Shown: positions 43,053 to 52,102, counted from the stretch's first letter. The stretch: DNA of 64,000 nt from Candidatus Thermoplasmatota archaeon (GCA_035540375.1 DATLGO010000050.1:1-64000), one strand, 5' to 3'. Notes: generated from the letters alone by a model not told the origin. Program-made: numbers and translations.

Positions 43053-44222
43053 TCACCCGGCGGCGAGCCTGACGAGAAGGCCCGCCGCCGCGGCCCCCGC
43101 GACCACCGCGGGGATCGGCACGTGACGCGCGAGCGCGAGCGCCGCGCCGAGGGCGATCGCGACGGTGGGGATGTCGACGAGGCCCGCGCGCGCGATGGGG
43201 ACGATCGAGACCGCGATGAGTCCGATCACGGCCGCGGTGACGCCCATGAGGAACGCGTGGAGCCGCGGCGCGTGGACGATCCGCTCGAAGAACGCGTGCC
43301 CCACGAGCGTGAACGCGAACGCCGGCGCGAAGATGAGGACCGTCGCCAGAAGGGCGCCTGCGGGGCCCGCCGCAAGGTAGCCGACGAACGTCCCCACGGC
43401 GACGAGCGGTCCCGGGACGAGGCTCGTGATCGCGAGCGCGTCGAGGAACTGCGCCTGCGTGATCCACCCGTGCTCCTCGACCGCGCCCGCCTGGAGGAAC
43501 GGGATCGCGGTGTACGCGCCGCCGAACGTGAGGAGGCCGACCTTCGCCGAGAGGACGGCGAGCGCGAGGAGGCCCGAAGCGCCGAGCGCGGGGAACGCGA
43601 GGCTCGCGAGGCCGAGCGGCGCGAACGCGAACGACCGCGCTGAGCGGACCGCGGTCGCGGCTAGGGCCGCGAGCCCGCCCGCGGCCATGATGCCGACGAG
43701 ACCGACCGCGGGCGCAAGCAGGCTCGCGAGGATCGCTCCGACCGCGATCGCGGCGAGGAGCGCGGAATCCACGGTGCGGCGCGCGAGACGGTAGACGGCG
43801 AAGCCGACGAGCGCGGCGACGGCGGGGCGCACGCCGTAGAGCAAGCGGTGCACGTGGTCCGACACGCCCGCGATGGAGAGGTAGGCCGCCGCGAGGAGCG
43901 TCACGAGGACCACGCCGGGCAGCATGAACCCGAGGCCCGCGAGGAAGCCGCCGAGGCGGCCCCGCTTCACCATGCCGAAGTAGACCGCGAGCTCGTGCGC
44001 CTCGGGGCCCGGCAGCGCCTGGTAGAGCGCGAGGGTTTTGCGGAACCGATCCTCCGTGATCCAGCCGTCGCGCTCCACGAGTTCGCGGTGCATGAGGCCG
44101 ATCTGCGCGACGGGCCCGCCCCACGCGAGGAAGCCGTAGCGGAGGAAACGCAGGAACACGTAGCGCGCGCTCGGGTCGGAGGGGTTGCCCGGCCCGAAGG
44201 GGGACGGCTCGCGCGGGGTCAC
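43053..44222 (-). CDS. chrA: Chromate transporter (two-domain ChrA)
   Basis: 389 residues composed of two CHR domains. Domain 1 has FLAWGGPVAQIGLMHRELVE and ALYQALPGPEAHELAVYFG; domain 2 has LTFGGAYTAIPFLQAGAVEE and ALAITSLVPGPLVAVGTFVG. Ten to twelve hydrophobic helices. Long-chain ChrA exports chromate across the membrane, giving resistance. It is convergent with the small winged-helix gene. Confidence 0.93.
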   Translation of the reverse strand: MTPREPSPFGPGNPSDPSARYVFLRFLRYGFLAWGGPVAQIGLMHRELVERDGWITEDRFRKTLALYQALPGPEAHELAVYFGMVKRGRLGGFLAGLGFMLPGVVLVTLLAAAYLSIAGVSDHVHRLLYGVRPAVAALVGFAVYRLARRTVDSALLAAIAVGAILASLLAPAVGLVGIMAAGGLAALAATAVRSARSFAFAPLGLASLAFPALGASGLLALAVLSAKVGLLTFGGAYTAIPFLQAGAVEEHGWITQAQFLDALAITSLVPGPLVAVGTFVGYLAAGPAGALLATVLIFAPAFAFTLVGHAFFERIVHAPRLHAFLMGVTAAVIGLIAVSIVPIARAGLVDIPTVAIALGAALALARHVPIPAVVAGAAAAGLLVRLAAG

Positions 44223-44286
44223 GGACCCGAAGCCGACCCCCGCGGCTTAAGGGGGCGCGCGGGAGTGCGGGGACGTCCGGAAAAGG

Positions 44287-44296
44287 CTATTATAAG
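44287..44296 (+). promoter_or_regulatory. TATA-like box for the 44317 toxin-antitoxin pair
   Basis: CTATTATAAG centred 26 bp before the GTG at 44317, leaderless spacing. The following GTTGTAAGTTGTAAC contains a direct repeat of TTGTAA that may bind the antitoxin. Confidence 0.6.
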
Positions 44297-44316
44297 AGAG
44301 TGTTGTAAGTTGTAAC

Positions 44317-44511
44317 GTGTCCACGATCGCGATCGACGACGAGGCCCACCGGCGCCTGGTTCATCTGAAGGAGGACTGGGGCGTCGCGAGCCTCAACGAA
44401 GTCGTGAAGCGGCTCCTCGACCAGGCGGACGGAATCCCCACGTCCATGTTCGGGGTCGACCCCCAACTCCCGCGCCTCGACCGCAAGACGCGCGACGCGA
44501 TGTGGGACTGA
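44317..44511 (+). CDS. VapB-type antitoxin
   Basis: 64 residues from GTG. TIAIDDEAHRRLVHLKEDW and SLNEVVKRLLDQAD make a ribbon-helix-helix DNA-binding domain; the C-terminal tail (QLPRLDRKTRDAMWD) should wrap the PIN toxin. The stop overlaps the toxin ATG by 1 bp, usual for VapBC operons. Antitoxins of this type repress their own promoter. Confidence 0.82.
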   Translation: MSTIAIDDEAHRRLVHLKEDWGVASLNEVVKRLLDQADGIPTSMFGVDPQLPRLDRKTRDAMWD

Positions 44512-44894
44512 TGGACGTCCTCGACACGTGGGCATGGGTGGAATACTTCCAAGGCAGCCGGGCGGGAGCGCGGTTGCGGCCGCTCATCGAGAAGGGCGAC
44601 GTCGCGACGTGCGTCCTGACCTTTGCCGAACTGTCGGACCTGCACGCCCGCGCCGATCGCCCCGGGCTCGAGGCGCGGCTTGCGTTCATCGCGCGACGAG
44701 GCCCCGTCCTCGATGTCACGCGGGAGGCGGCCCAGCGCGCCGGCCTGACAAAATGGGCCCAGCGCGCCGCTCGGCAATCGCTCGGTCTGGGCGACGCAAT
44801 CATCTACGAGGTGGCCCGCGAGAACGGATGCGATCTCGTCACGGGCGACGAGGGCTTCCGCGGCCTCGACGGCGTCCGTTTCGTGAAGGCCTGA
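44511..44894 (+). CDS. VapC-type PIN-domain ribonuclease toxin
   Basis: 127 residues. PIN acidic residues: VLDTWAWVEYF (first Asp), TFAELSDLH (Glu), LGLGDAIIYEVA (Asp) and LVTGDEGFRGL (Asp). It should cleave RNA when not bound by the upstream antitoxin. It begins at the ATG shared with the antitoxin stop. It is convergent with the ferritin gene, with stops adjacent. Confidence 0.88.
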   Translation: MDVLDTWAWVEYFQGSRAGARLRPLIEKGDVATCVLTFAELSDLHARADRPGLEARLAFIARRGPVLDVTREAAQRAGLTKWAQRAARQSLGLGDAIIYEVARENGCDLVTGDEGFRGLDGVRFVKA

Positions 44895-45407
44895 TCACTC
44901 GGCCTTCGACCGCGCGCCCAGCTCCTTGTCCACCATGAGGAGCGCCGAGCGCGAATCGCCCGCCATGTTGAGCATGTCCACGATGCGAGAGGCCGTCTTC
45001 TCCTCCTCGATCTGCTCCGTGAGGAAGGCCTGCAGGAACGCGTGCGAGACGTAGTCCTTCTCGGCCATCGCGAGTTCGTAGAGCCGCACGATGTTCTCCG
45101 TGACCTTCTGCTCGTTCGCGTGCGCCTCCTCGAACGCGCGAAGCGGCGAGGTCCATTCCTTCGCGGGCGCGGGGAGCGCGCCGAGGACGACGCGGCCGTT
45201 GCGGTCATGGACGAAATCGTAGAAGCGCATCGCGTGGCCGAGCTCCTCCTGGGCCTGCATGCGCATCCACGTCGCGGCGCCGGGGAGCTTGGCCGTCTCG
45301 AGGTACGCCGCCATCGCGAGGTACGTGTAGCTGGAGGCCAGCTCGTCCTTGAGCTGGGCGTTGAGGGCGTCCTGGATCTTCGGGGGAAGCTCGGCGGTTC
45401 GGGCCAT
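44895..45407 (-). CDS. ftn: Ferritin
   Basis: 170 residues. Ferroxidase motifs: LNAQLKDELASSYTYLAMAAY (Glu), WMRMQAQEELGHAMRFYDFV (Glu-x-x-His), and later FLTEQIEEEKTASRIVD. The protein is a four-helix bundle that oxidises and stores iron in 24-mers. I chose ATG 45407, preceded by GAGGTGA; an in-frame ATG at 45425 would add six residues. No haem-ligand check possible by eye. Confidence 0.93.
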   Translation of the reverse strand: MARTAELPPKIQDALNAQLKDELASSYTYLAMAAYLETAKLPGAATWMRMQAQEELGHAMRFYDFVHDRNGRVVLGALPAPAKEWTSPLRAFEEAHANEQKVTENIVRLYELAMAEKDYVSHAFLQAFLTEQIEEEKTASRIVDMLNMAGDSRSALLMVDKELGARSKAE

Positions 45408-45458
45408 GTCGTCACCTCGCGCCAAGTCGGGCGCGGGTCGAGCATGCGGGCCGGCGGG

Positions 45459-45821
45459 TCAAGAGGGTTTCGCCTTGCGTGCGCGCGCGAGTCTTGCGCG
45501 ACTGAGCGCCCCCGTGACGACGAAAGCCAGAGCGGGCGCGACAAGGAGCGCGAGGACGGCCGCAACCCCGCCATCGGGAACGATGCCCGCGAGGTGCGCC
45601 CCGGCCGCGGCCCCCGCAAGCCCCCCTGCGAGCGGCCAGAACCGGAAGCGCTCCGCGCGCCAGTGCGCCTCGACCCACGGGTGGTTCTCGCCGCCGAAGA
45701 CGACGTGGAGGTGCCCCGCGTGCTCGCGCTCGCGCCGGAGCGCGCGCCCGTGCCAGACGGCGGCGCCGAGCATCGCGGCGAGGGCGACGAGCGCGGAGGC
45801 GGCGAGCGCGATCGGATCCAT
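45459..45821 (-). CDS. Small membrane protein
   Basis: 120 residues. A first hydrophobic helix (LAASALVALAAMLGAAVW) is followed by a polar segment with histidines (REHAGHLHVVFGGENHPWV) and two more helices, then a basic tail (RARLARARKAKPS). I do not recognise the family. It lies between ferritin and a larger membrane protein on the same strand. Confidence 0.6.
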   Translation of the reverse strand: MDPIALAASALVALAAMLGAAVWHGRALRREREHAGHLHVVFGGENHPWVEAHWRAERFRFWPLAGGLAGAAAGAHLAGIVPDGGVAAVLALLVAPALAFVVTGALSRARLARARKAKPS

Positions 45822-45858
45822 GCAGGGCGAGCGGAATCGGCGCGTTTCGCCCTTCCGG

Positions 45859-47154
45859 TCAGGCCGCGACCGCGACCGGCGGCGCGAGCCGTCGGCGGAT
45901 GTCGCCCTCGAGCGCCTCGTGGTCGGCGAGCGTGAGGCCCAACTCCTCGCGCAGGCCCGCGAGGACGGCGGCCTCGCGCCGGTCGACCGTGCCGTCGCGG
46001 AGGATGCCCTCGAGCGCCGCGCGGTAGATTTCCATCCGGCGGAAGCTCAGGTACGCCGCGCTCTCCTGCACCCTCGGCATCGCGCGCTCGCTCACGCGCT
46101 CGGCCGCCCGCTGGAGCGGCGTGAGCGCGAAGAGCGCGACGCCCGCGACGACGGCGCCGCCCACCGCGCCGAATACGGAGCCGACGTGCTGCTCGATGAG
46201 CTGCTGCACGACGAGCAGGATGACGAGGCCGGCCCCCGCGAGGGTGCCGCTGCGGATGCCCCACTTGACCTTGAGGTCCACGTCGAGGATCTGGTACTTC
46301 AGCACGCCGTAACCAAGGATGGGGAGGATGAGGCCGTCGATGAGCAGGTGCGTCGTGACGCCGTTCACGTGGTGGCCCGCCACCGCGACGAGGATCTGAA
46401 GGACGGAGATCGGGATGAACGCGACGACGCCGAGCACGAGGAACCGGTCCTCACGGGTCTCCTCGCGCGGCCGGGTGAGCATCCGGCGGACGCTCACGCC
46501 GGCGACGCTCACGCCGGCAACGACGCAGGCGGCGTAGAGGAACGTCAAAGCCGTGGGGACCGCGGGGTACGCATCGCGGAACAGGTTCGTCGTCGCGTGC
46601 GCGAGGATGCCGACGCCGTCGTGGATGTTGAAGAACAGGTACGCGAGGAGCACGAACAGGAACTGCCCCTTGTGCGGCCCGGGCGCGGCGCGCGCCCACT
46701 TCGCGCCGAGCGCGATGGCGCCGAGGAGGTAGGCCGCCGGGATGATGAACGAGACGACGTTCAGCATCGGCGTCGCGGGCGAGAGGTCGGCGTTCATCAC
46801 AAGCGGCGTCGCGACGACGAGGGCGGCGAGCGTGACCGCGATGGGGATGAAGGCCCACGCGACGCGCCACGCTGCTTTCGCGTGGAGGACGCGCGCCGGG
46901 TACGCGATGGCGAACGCGAGCGTCGCGCACATGAGCGTCCCGTAGGTGAGCTGGAACGCGGTGAAGTAGAACGGAGGATAGCCGCCCGCGAGCGGAAAGC
47001 CCCCGTGCGCCGCCATGATGAGGCCGGGGCCGCCGATGGCCATCGCGAGGAGGACGGTCGAAGCCCCGCGCGCGCCGCGCGCGAGGAGAAAGATTGCGAG
47101 ACCCACGAGGAGGAGCCCCTGGACGAAGAGGAGCCCGTCGAGCCAACCCGCCAC
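45859..47154 (-). CDS. Polytopic membrane protein with TerB-like cytosolic tail
   Basis: 431 residues. About seven helices fill residues 5-250, followed by two more (about 265-330). The first half resembles the sensor module of membrane histidine kinases (KYQILDVDLKVKWGIRSG is shared with that class), but no kinase domain follows. The C-terminal 90 residues (RMEIYRAALEGILRDGTVDR, REEAVLAGLREELGLT) are helical, of the sort seen in TerB-like tails. It may be a sensor feeding an unlinked partner. Function inferred only. Confidence 0.7.
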   Translation of the reverse strand: MAGWLDGLLFVQGLLLVGLAIFLLARGARGASTVLLAMAIGGPGLIMAAHGGFPLAGGYPPFYFTAFQLTYGTLMCATLAFAIAYPARVLHAKAAWRVAWAFIPIAVTLAALVVATPLVMNADLSPATPMLNVVSFIIPAAYLLGAIALGAKWARAAPGPHKGQFLFVLLAYLFFNIHDGVGILAHATTNLFRDAYPAVPTALTFLYAACVVAGVSVAGVSVRRMLTRPREETREDRFLVLGVVAFIPISVLQILVAVAGHHVNGVTTHLLIDGLILPILGYGVLKYQILDVDLKVKWGIRSGTLAGAGLVILLVVQQLIEQHVGSVFGAVGGAVVAGVALFALTPLQRAAERVSERAMPRVQESAAYLSFRRMEIYRAALEGILRDGTVDRREAAVLAGLREELGLTLADHEALEGDIRRRLAPPVAVAA

Positions 47155-47261
47155 GAATCGGGAAAAACCGGACCTGACATGGATGTATCGGCGCCCAGGG
47201 TCCCGGGGTCCCTGGGGCCCTCGCCCTTTCCTTGATGGCCCCGGGGCGGAGAATGGGCCGC

Positions 47262-47927
47262 ATGGCTGCGTCCCGCCCGAAGCTCGCGTTCGCGCTCGCC
47301 GCCGGCCTCGGGGCGCTCGCGCTCGTCGCCGCGGCGCTCCACTTCTACGCGGCGCCGCCGACCTCGAAGGTCGTGCTGTGCCCCTTCGAGGACGCGGGCT
47401 GCGCGAGCCCGCGCGACGCGGGCTGGGAAGGACAATCCGTCGCCGGCATCGCGCTCGGTCGGCTCAAGGTCGAGGGCGACGAGCACTTCCGCTTCGTGAC
47501 GCCGGTTGCGGAGTTCCGCGAAGGCGAATACACGATCGACGCGGCAAACCGCACAATTTCCATGCTCGCGTTCCCCGGCGCGCTTCCGCCCTCGTATGTC
47601 AGCGCGCTCGAGATCGTGAAGGAGGGGGAACCGCGCCGCCTCGCGGTCTTCTCGGGCGTCGCCTGGATGACGACCGCCCCCCGCTGGAGCGAGACGCTTC
47701 CGAAGGCGCCCTTCGACCTCGCGCTCTCGCCGGACCTCCTGCGCCTCGGCCGCCATCAGGCCGCCTGCACGACCGAGATCCTCGAAGGTCCCGAGGCTCA
47801 AACGACCTTCTCGGGCATCGGCGCGATCATCTCGGGGCACCGCGCGCGCCTCGGCGGCGATGGGGCAGACTGCCCAACCGCGACGATCGCGCTCGAGAGC
47901 CTCGGGTCGTTCGCGGCGCTGCGCTAA
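47262..47927 (+). CDS. Membrane-anchored extracellular protein
   Basis: About 221 residues. An N-terminal signal anchor (LAFALAAGLGALALVAAALH) is followed by an external region with three cysteine pairs (VLCPFEDAGCASP, QAACTTEI, GADCPTAT). Disulfides are therefore likely. ATGs at 47232, 47253 and 47262 are all possible; I chose the last, with GGAG about 10 nt upstream. No family recognised. It is convergent with the CocE-type hydrolase (4-bp overlap). Confidence 0.6.
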   Translation: MAASRPKLAFALAAGLGALALVAAALHFYAAPPTSKVVLCPFEDAGCASPRDAGWEGQSVAGIALGRLKVEGDEHFRFVTPVAEFREGEYTIDAANRTISMLAFPGALPPSYVSALEIVKEGEPRRLAVFSGVAWMTTAPRWSETLPKAPFDLALSPDLLRLGRHQAACTTEILEGPEAQTTFSGIGAIISGHRARLGGDGADCPTATIALESLGSFAALR

Positions 47928-49732
47928 CGCGGCGTGTCGAAGAATGCTTCGTCCGCGCGATCGAAGACCGCGAGCGTGAGCGTGCTGTCCCGGCCCCCGT
48001 GCGCGAGGAGCACCGGCGCGGCCGCGGGCGAGGCGCGGTAGTGGTTGAGGATCGTCCCGTAGCCGCTCGTGTCGAACCCGATCGCGAGGCGCGCGCCGGC
48101 CGGCACGACGACGTCGGCGGGTTCGAGCTGCATCCGCAGGAGCAGGCGCTGGCCCGGGCTCACAAGGCTCGGCTCGTCGCCGCCCGCGGCGAAGCGGATG
48201 TCCATCTGCCCGACGCTCACGCGCGTCGCGTCGGTCCCGTTCACGACGTAAAGGCGCGCCGTGACATGGCCCGCGGCGCCGGTCGGGACGACGGTGACGT
48301 GCGCGAGCGGCGCCCCCGCGAAGCGCCACGTCGCGTTTGCGACCTCTGTGGAGAAGAAAGCGCAGCGCCGGCATTCCGGGGCAAGCGTCTCCAAGGCGGC
48401 CTCTGCCGGACCGACCGCGGGCGGGAGGAGCGCGCGGGCGGGATCCGTCGCAAGCGGCGTCAGGGAGGATCGCGGATCGGGCTCGGACGCGAGGCCGTCG
48501 CCTCCCGTGAGATAGTAGGTGACGGGCGTCGCGTCGCGCGGGGGCCACGCCTCCTCCGCGCGCCAGCGGCCCGTCTGGTCCGCGACCTCGACCGGCGGGC
48601 CGCGCGTCGCCGTCGCGTCGTCCTTGAGGTGGAGGTCGAACCAATGCGCGAGCTTCTCGGCCCAGTCCCATCGGAGGGTCGGATTGTCGTTCGTCTGGTC
48701 GGGATGCGTGTGGCCCCATTGGCCGTAGACGCGCTTCACGTCGAAGCCCTTCGTCGCGAGCATGCCGTACCAGGGCTCGACGAGCCGGATGTGCGCGACG
48801 TCGTCGCGGAACCCGTGGACGCCGAGGATGCTGCCGTTCCACGAGGCCTCGACGCGCGGCCTCAGGTCGCGCTCGACCCAGTATCCGCTCGCCCCGCGTC
48901 CGCCCGTCGCGAACGTCGCGAGGCCGGGGCCGAGATGCTCGGCGGCTTCGGGGCAGACGGCCGACGGCGATGGGGCGCGGGGCGGGCCGCGCACCTGGAA
49001 GAAGTGCGTGTTCGTCGCCGCCCAGGCATTGAACACGGGATTCAGGAGGAAGGTCGAGGCGGCGACCGTGCCGTTGCGCACGAAGAAGGAGTAGTGGTCC
49101 GGCTCGGCGCCGATGAGCACCATCGTGCGCAGGTGCGGGTTCCCCGCGGCCGCCACCTGGAGCTGCGCGACCGCGTCGAACGAGAGGCCGATGGTGCCGA
49201 CCGCGCCCGTGGACCACGGCTCGCTCGCGAGCCACGTCACGGCCTGGTCGAGGTCGGCGCGCGTCGCCTCGCCGTAGATGTCCCAGCAGCCGCCGGACCC
49301 GCTCGACCCGCGCGCCGCGACGAAGGCCACTGCGTAGCCGCGCGGCACGAGGTTCTCCACGAGGAAATCGGAGCGGGTGTTCCACACGTTGTCGCGGAGC
49401 GTCCCCTCGCGCACCTCGGGGAGATACACGGAGAGGTGCGCGACGACCGGCACGCGCGTCCCCTCCGGGACGTCGGGCCGCACGAGGCCCACGCGGATGT
49501 CGACGCCGTCGCGCGCGCTTTTCAGCACCTCGACCGCGTCCGGGAGGATCGCGTGGGGCCCCGGCGCGAGGACGCGCGAGAAGTCGCCCGTCGTCGCGTA
49601 GACCCCGGGCGGGACCGCGGGGCCGGGCCCGGGAGCCTCGGCGGGCCCGACCTGCGCGGGCGTCGCGGCGAGGCAGCCCGCCGCAAGGAGCGCGGCTGCG
49701 AGGGCGAGGACGCCGGGCGCGGACGGGGCCAT
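47924..49732 (-). CDS. Exported CocE/NonD-family hydrolase (X-Pro dipeptidyl-peptidase-like)
   Basis: 602 residues. The N-terminus is a lipoprotein signal with LLAAGCLA. The alpha/beta hydrolase core has the nucleophile in GTIGLSFDAVAQLQ (GLSFD in place of the usual GxSYxG), then a late histidine in VYGQWGHTHPDQ. The C-terminal half is the beta jelly-roll (VTARLYVVNGTDATRVSVG, LRMQLEPADVVVPAG) found in PepX and cocaine esterase. It should hydrolyse peptides or esters outside the cell. The altered nucleophile elbow may affect substrate choice. Confidence 0.87.
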   Translation of the reverse strand: MAPSAPGVLALAAALLAAGCLAATPAQVGPAEAPGPGPAVPPGVYATTGDFSRVLAPGPHAILPDAVEVLKSARDGVDIRVGLVRPDVPEGTRVPVVAHLSVYLPEVREGTLRDNVWNTRSDFLVENLVPRGYAVAFVAARGSSGSGGCWDIYGEATRADLDQAVTWLASEPWSTGAVGTIGLSFDAVAQLQVAAAGNPHLRTMVLIGAEPDHYSFFVRNGTVAASTFLLNPVFNAWAATNTHFFQVRGPPRAPSPSAVCPEAAEHLGPGLATFATGGRGASGYWVERDLRPRVEASWNGSILGVHGFRDDVAHIRLVEPWYGMLATKGFDVKRVYGQWGHTHPDQTNDNPTLRWDWAEKLAHWFDLHLKDDATATRGPPVEVADQTGRWRAEEAWPPRDATPVTYYLTGGDGLASEPDPRSSLTPLATDPARALLPPAVGPAEAALETLAPECRRCAFFSTEVANATWRFAGAPLAHVTVVPTGAAGHVTARLYVVNGTDATRVSVGQMDIRFAAGGDEPSLVSPGQRLLLRMQLEPADVVVPAGARLAIGFDTSGYGTILNHYRASPAAAPVLLAHGGRDSTLTLAVFDRADEAFFDTPR

Positions 49733-49778
49733 CAGGGGCTCGACGGCTTCGGGCCACTTGAAGGATCGCGTCGGGGCC

Positions 49779-50390
49779 TCACCGGAAGCCCGGGACGGCG
49801 GGGGCGAGCCGCGCGAGCCGGTCGTCGATGAGCGCGAGGAGTTCCGGCAGGAGCGCGTCGGCCTGGGCCTGCGTCCAGCGGTGCTCGTCGATCGCCTCCG
49901 AGGCGGGGTTCACGAGATCGGAGGCATCCTCCGTCTCCTGCTCCTCGAAGTACGTCAGCGTGAGCGCGGTCGGCTTGATCCAGTGCGGCACGCGCGCAGG
50001 GAGCTCGTACGTCGCGCCCTCGCGGTGGACGTCCGTGTGCCGCGCGAGCGTGTAGGCGCGGCCGCCGTGGAAGCGGTCGCCGTCGGGCGATTCGACCGCG
50101 CGGTACGTGTAGTGCTCCATGGCGCCCGCGAGCACGGTGCCGCGGATCCAGCCCGCGTGGAAGTGGATCGTGCCCCAGAAGCGGTCGCTGTACGAGCACC
50201 AGTCCGGATGGAAGACGTGGATGTTGCGCCACACGCCGTCGACGCGCGGGAGGCCCCACTTCAGCATGTCGCCGTACTCGTCCATCGAGGCCATGCCCCG
50301 CTCGACGAGGACGCGGCGCGCCTCGACGAAGAGCTCCGCGAGGCGCGCGGGGGGCGTTGGGCGTTCGGTGACGGGGTGGAATTCGAGCAT
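49779..50390 (-). CDS. Cupin-like protein
   Basis: 203 residues. W-G-T-I-H-F-H-A-G-W-I-R-G-T-V-L-A-G (first histidine pair) and ELPARVPHWIKP (later histidine) are laid out like the metal-binding motifs of cupins, with 'F' and 'Y' strands between. Related folds include cysteine dioxygenase-like enzymes; the substrate is unknown. I chose ATG 50390; a further ATG at 50459 would cross the TATA-like ATGATC at 50425-50434. C-terminal helices may dimerise. Confidence 0.7.
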   Translation of the reverse strand: MLEFHPVTERPTPPARLAELFVEARRVLVERGMASMDEYGDMLKWGLPRVDGVWRNIHVFHPDWCSYSDRFWGTIHFHAGWIRGTVLAGAMEHYTYRAVESPDGDRFHGGRAYTLARHTDVHREGATYELPARVPHWIKPTALTLTYFEEQETEDASDLVNPASEAIDEHRWTQAQADALLPELLALIDDRLARLAPAVPGFR

Positions 50391-50670
50391 GGGCGACTCG
50401 ACCGGTTCTCGGAGGCGCCGCCCGATCATAGCCTTGTCTATGGCGCGGCAGCGAGCCAAGCCGAGGAGGCGGAGGTCGGCATGGGCGGGACGCCCTCGAG
50501 GGGGTCTTTCGAGGTGAGCCGCAGCGCGCGTTCAGCGCATTGCCGCCTCTTCGACCGCCTCCAGGCGTTCGTGCGACCGGTGCACGTCGATGCGGAGCGA
50601 GCGCCCACGATGGAGATGGGGTCGCGCTTCGCCGCGGGCGTGGACCGGCCGCCCGCGCTCGTCGTTCCCC

Positions 50671-51039
50671 TCACTTCCGCCCCGCGATGAACGCGACCCC
50701 GTCGATCTTCCGGAACGCCTTGTCGCCGGTCACGAAGGGCACGTCGCGTTCGCGCGCCATCGCGTAGCCGAGCGCGTCCGCGTAGCTGAACCCGGCCTTG
50801 GGGTGGGCGCGCTTGAAGCGGCTAGCGGCCAGGACGTCCGCGTCCGTCGCTTCGACCGCGAGGGATCGCAGGTCGCGGTAGACGGCATTCGCGGTGGCTT
50901 CGTCGCGAAGGCGCGCGAGCTGGACGTGGAGCTCGTAGAGGTGATACAGGCTCGTCGCGGCGTCCTCGAGCACGCCTCGGTAGTCGGGGTTGCCGTTGAG
51001 GATCTCCACGATCGCATACGTGTCGAGGAAGCGCCTCAC
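50671..51039 (-). CDS. VapC-type PIN-domain toxin
   Basis: 122 residues from a GTG overlapping the antitoxin stop (GTGA). PIN residues: FLDTYAIVEIL (Asp), LHVQLARLRDEATAN (Glu), SYADALGYAMA (Asp), FVTGDKAFRKI (Asp). It should be an RNase inhibited by the AbrB-type protein upstream. The pair lies just left of the attC array. Confidence 0.87.
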   Translation of the reverse strand: MRRFLDTYAIVEILNGNPDYRGVLEDAATSLYHLYELHVQLARLRDEATANAVYRDLRSLAVEATDADVLAASRFKRAHPKAGFSYADALGYAMARERDVPFVTGDKAFRKIDGVAFIAGRK

Positions 51040-51260
51040 TCGGCATCCTCCGCGCGGATCGCGTCCTTGACGGCCTGCGCGTCGAGCTTCTTGTTCTTGA
51101 ACAGCCCGAAGAGGTCCTCCAGGCGTCGCGCCTTGCGGACCTCGAGGATCACCTCATCGCCCTCACGGAGGCCCTCGGCCTTGAGCGCCTCGGGGGGAAT
51201 CACGGCGGCGAGGCTCGAGCCCCAGCGGCGGACGGTGGACCGTGTTTCAACCATCATCAC
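51036..51260 (-). CDS. AbrB/MazE-type antitoxin
   Basis: 74 residues. VRRWGSSLAAVIPPEALKAEGLREGDEVILEVRK (split as WGSSLAAVIPPEAL and GLREGDEVILEVRK) is the swapped-hairpin AbrB fold. The C-terminal part (LFGLFKNKKLDAQAVKD) should contact the PIN toxin. GTG 51260, ATG 51257 and ATG 51254 are all in frame. A TATA-like box (51279-51286) and a perfect palindrome (51262-51278) lie directly upstream, fitting autorepression. Confidence 0.88.
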   Translation of the reverse strand: MMMVETRSTVRRWGSSLAAVIPPEALKAEGLREGDEVILEVRKARRLEDLFGLFKNKKLDAQAVKDAIRAEDAE

Positions 51261-51261
51261 A

Positions 51262-51278
51262 TGAGATGTCTCATCTCA
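51262..51278 (-). promoter_or_regulatory. Perfect palindrome, probable antitoxin operator
   Basis: TGAGATG (51262-51268), TCT, CATCTCA (51272-51278): 7-bp perfect arms. It lies between the TATA-like CATATATG (51279-51286) and the antitoxin start, where a bound repressor would block initiation. Confidence 0.65.
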
Positions 51279-51287
51279 CATATATGA

Positions 51288-51654
51288 ATGTCCACCGGAA
51301 GAGGCACCGGACGCCGTCGAGGGCATTACGGATCAGCGGGCTCGTCCGTGTGGCCGCTGCCCCAGGGGTTGCCGGTAGCTAGGAGGGAGGCACTGAACGC
51401 CTCCTTCTACCTGGAGCCCGAGCCTTTCCTCTCGACGGCCAAGTGGGAGAACGCTTCCGCGTCGCTCGGCGTCAAGGACGAGGGAAGCGGGTGACGCGTG
51501 ACGGCGCCGAACCGCGCAAGCCACCCGAGACAGGATCTCTCGGTCCGAAGGCTGAAACGCCTCAGGCGGGCGAGGCGGGTCATCGCCGCGGCTCATCAGG
51601 CGCCTCATTCGTCCGTGCTGCCGCGCCGATCTCTATGTCTGCCGTTCGGTGGGC
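51288..51654. other. Gap without a convincing gene, left edge of the attC array
   Basis: About 370 bp between the AbrB antitoxin promoter and the first attC-like site. Frames on both strands are proline/arginine-rich with no domain. It could be a decayed end cassette, but no core site was found inside it. Confidence 0.35.
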
Positions 51655-51726
51655 GTCTGACGACGGAGTTAAGTCGCCGCGAAGGCGGTCCAGCGCCCGA
51701 GCGGTTAGCTGAACGACTTGCTAGAC
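51655..51726 (-). repeat. attC-like site 1 (degenerate)
   Basis: Ends GTCTGAC (51655-51661) and GCTAGAC (51720-51726). Each differs by one base from the ideal AAC/GTT triplet. The left half (CTGACGACGGAGTTAAG) resembles attC sites of bacterial cassettes, and the right half (GAACGACTTGCTAGAC) matches the aadA-type end. Probably inactive; it terminates the array. Confidence 0.55.
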
Positions 51727-51831
51727 CCCATGCCTTCTCTCCTGTCCTTCGGGTCGAGTCCTGGGTCGGCCAGGCCGTCGGGAGCTTGGCTTCGCGGTGG
51801 GCTTCCTCACCTTCTGGGGCCCCCCGAAAGA

Positions 51832-51840
51832 CTTATTATG
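51832..51840 (+). promoter_or_regulatory. TATA-like box for the inverted toxin-antitoxin cassette
   Basis: CTTATTATG, 24 bp before the ATG at 51860. A perfect palindrome GTTAC-GAGAT-GTAAC (51845-51859) fills the space up to the ATG and is a probable operator. Confidence 0.6.
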
Positions 51841-51859
51841 ATGCGTTACGAGATGTAAC

Positions 51860-52102
51860 ATGGAGTTACTCGACATGCCCAAGGCGGTCATCCACCTCTC
51901 CGACCGGGCGAACCGGGTGGTCAACGTCGTCAAGGCCAAGGAAGGCCTGAAGGGAAAATCCGAGGCCGTGGAGCGCATCGTCGAGGCCTACGAGGAATAC
52001 ATCCTGGACCCGAACTTCCGCCCTGAATTCGTGGACGAAGTCGAGAAGACCCGGAAGGGACGGTTCCGCAAGGTGAACAAGCTCGGCGACCTCCTCGAGT
52101 GA
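51860..52102 (+). CDS. Antitoxin (DUF2683/RelB-like)
   Basis: 80 residues. IHLSDRANRVVNVVKAKEGL and KSEAVERIVEAYEEYIL form a ribbon-helix-helix domain; the tail FVDEVEKTRKGRFRKVN matches archaeal RelB/DUF2683 antitoxins. It runs opposite to the other cassette genes, as toxin-antitoxin cassettes with their own promoter can. The TATA-like box and palindrome directly upstream suggest autoregulation. An internal ATG at 51875 is an alternative start. Confidence 0.8.
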   Translation: MELLDMPKAVIHLSDRANRVVNVVKAKEGLKGKSEAVERIVEAYEEYILDPNFRPEFVDEVEKTRKGRFRKVNKLGDLLE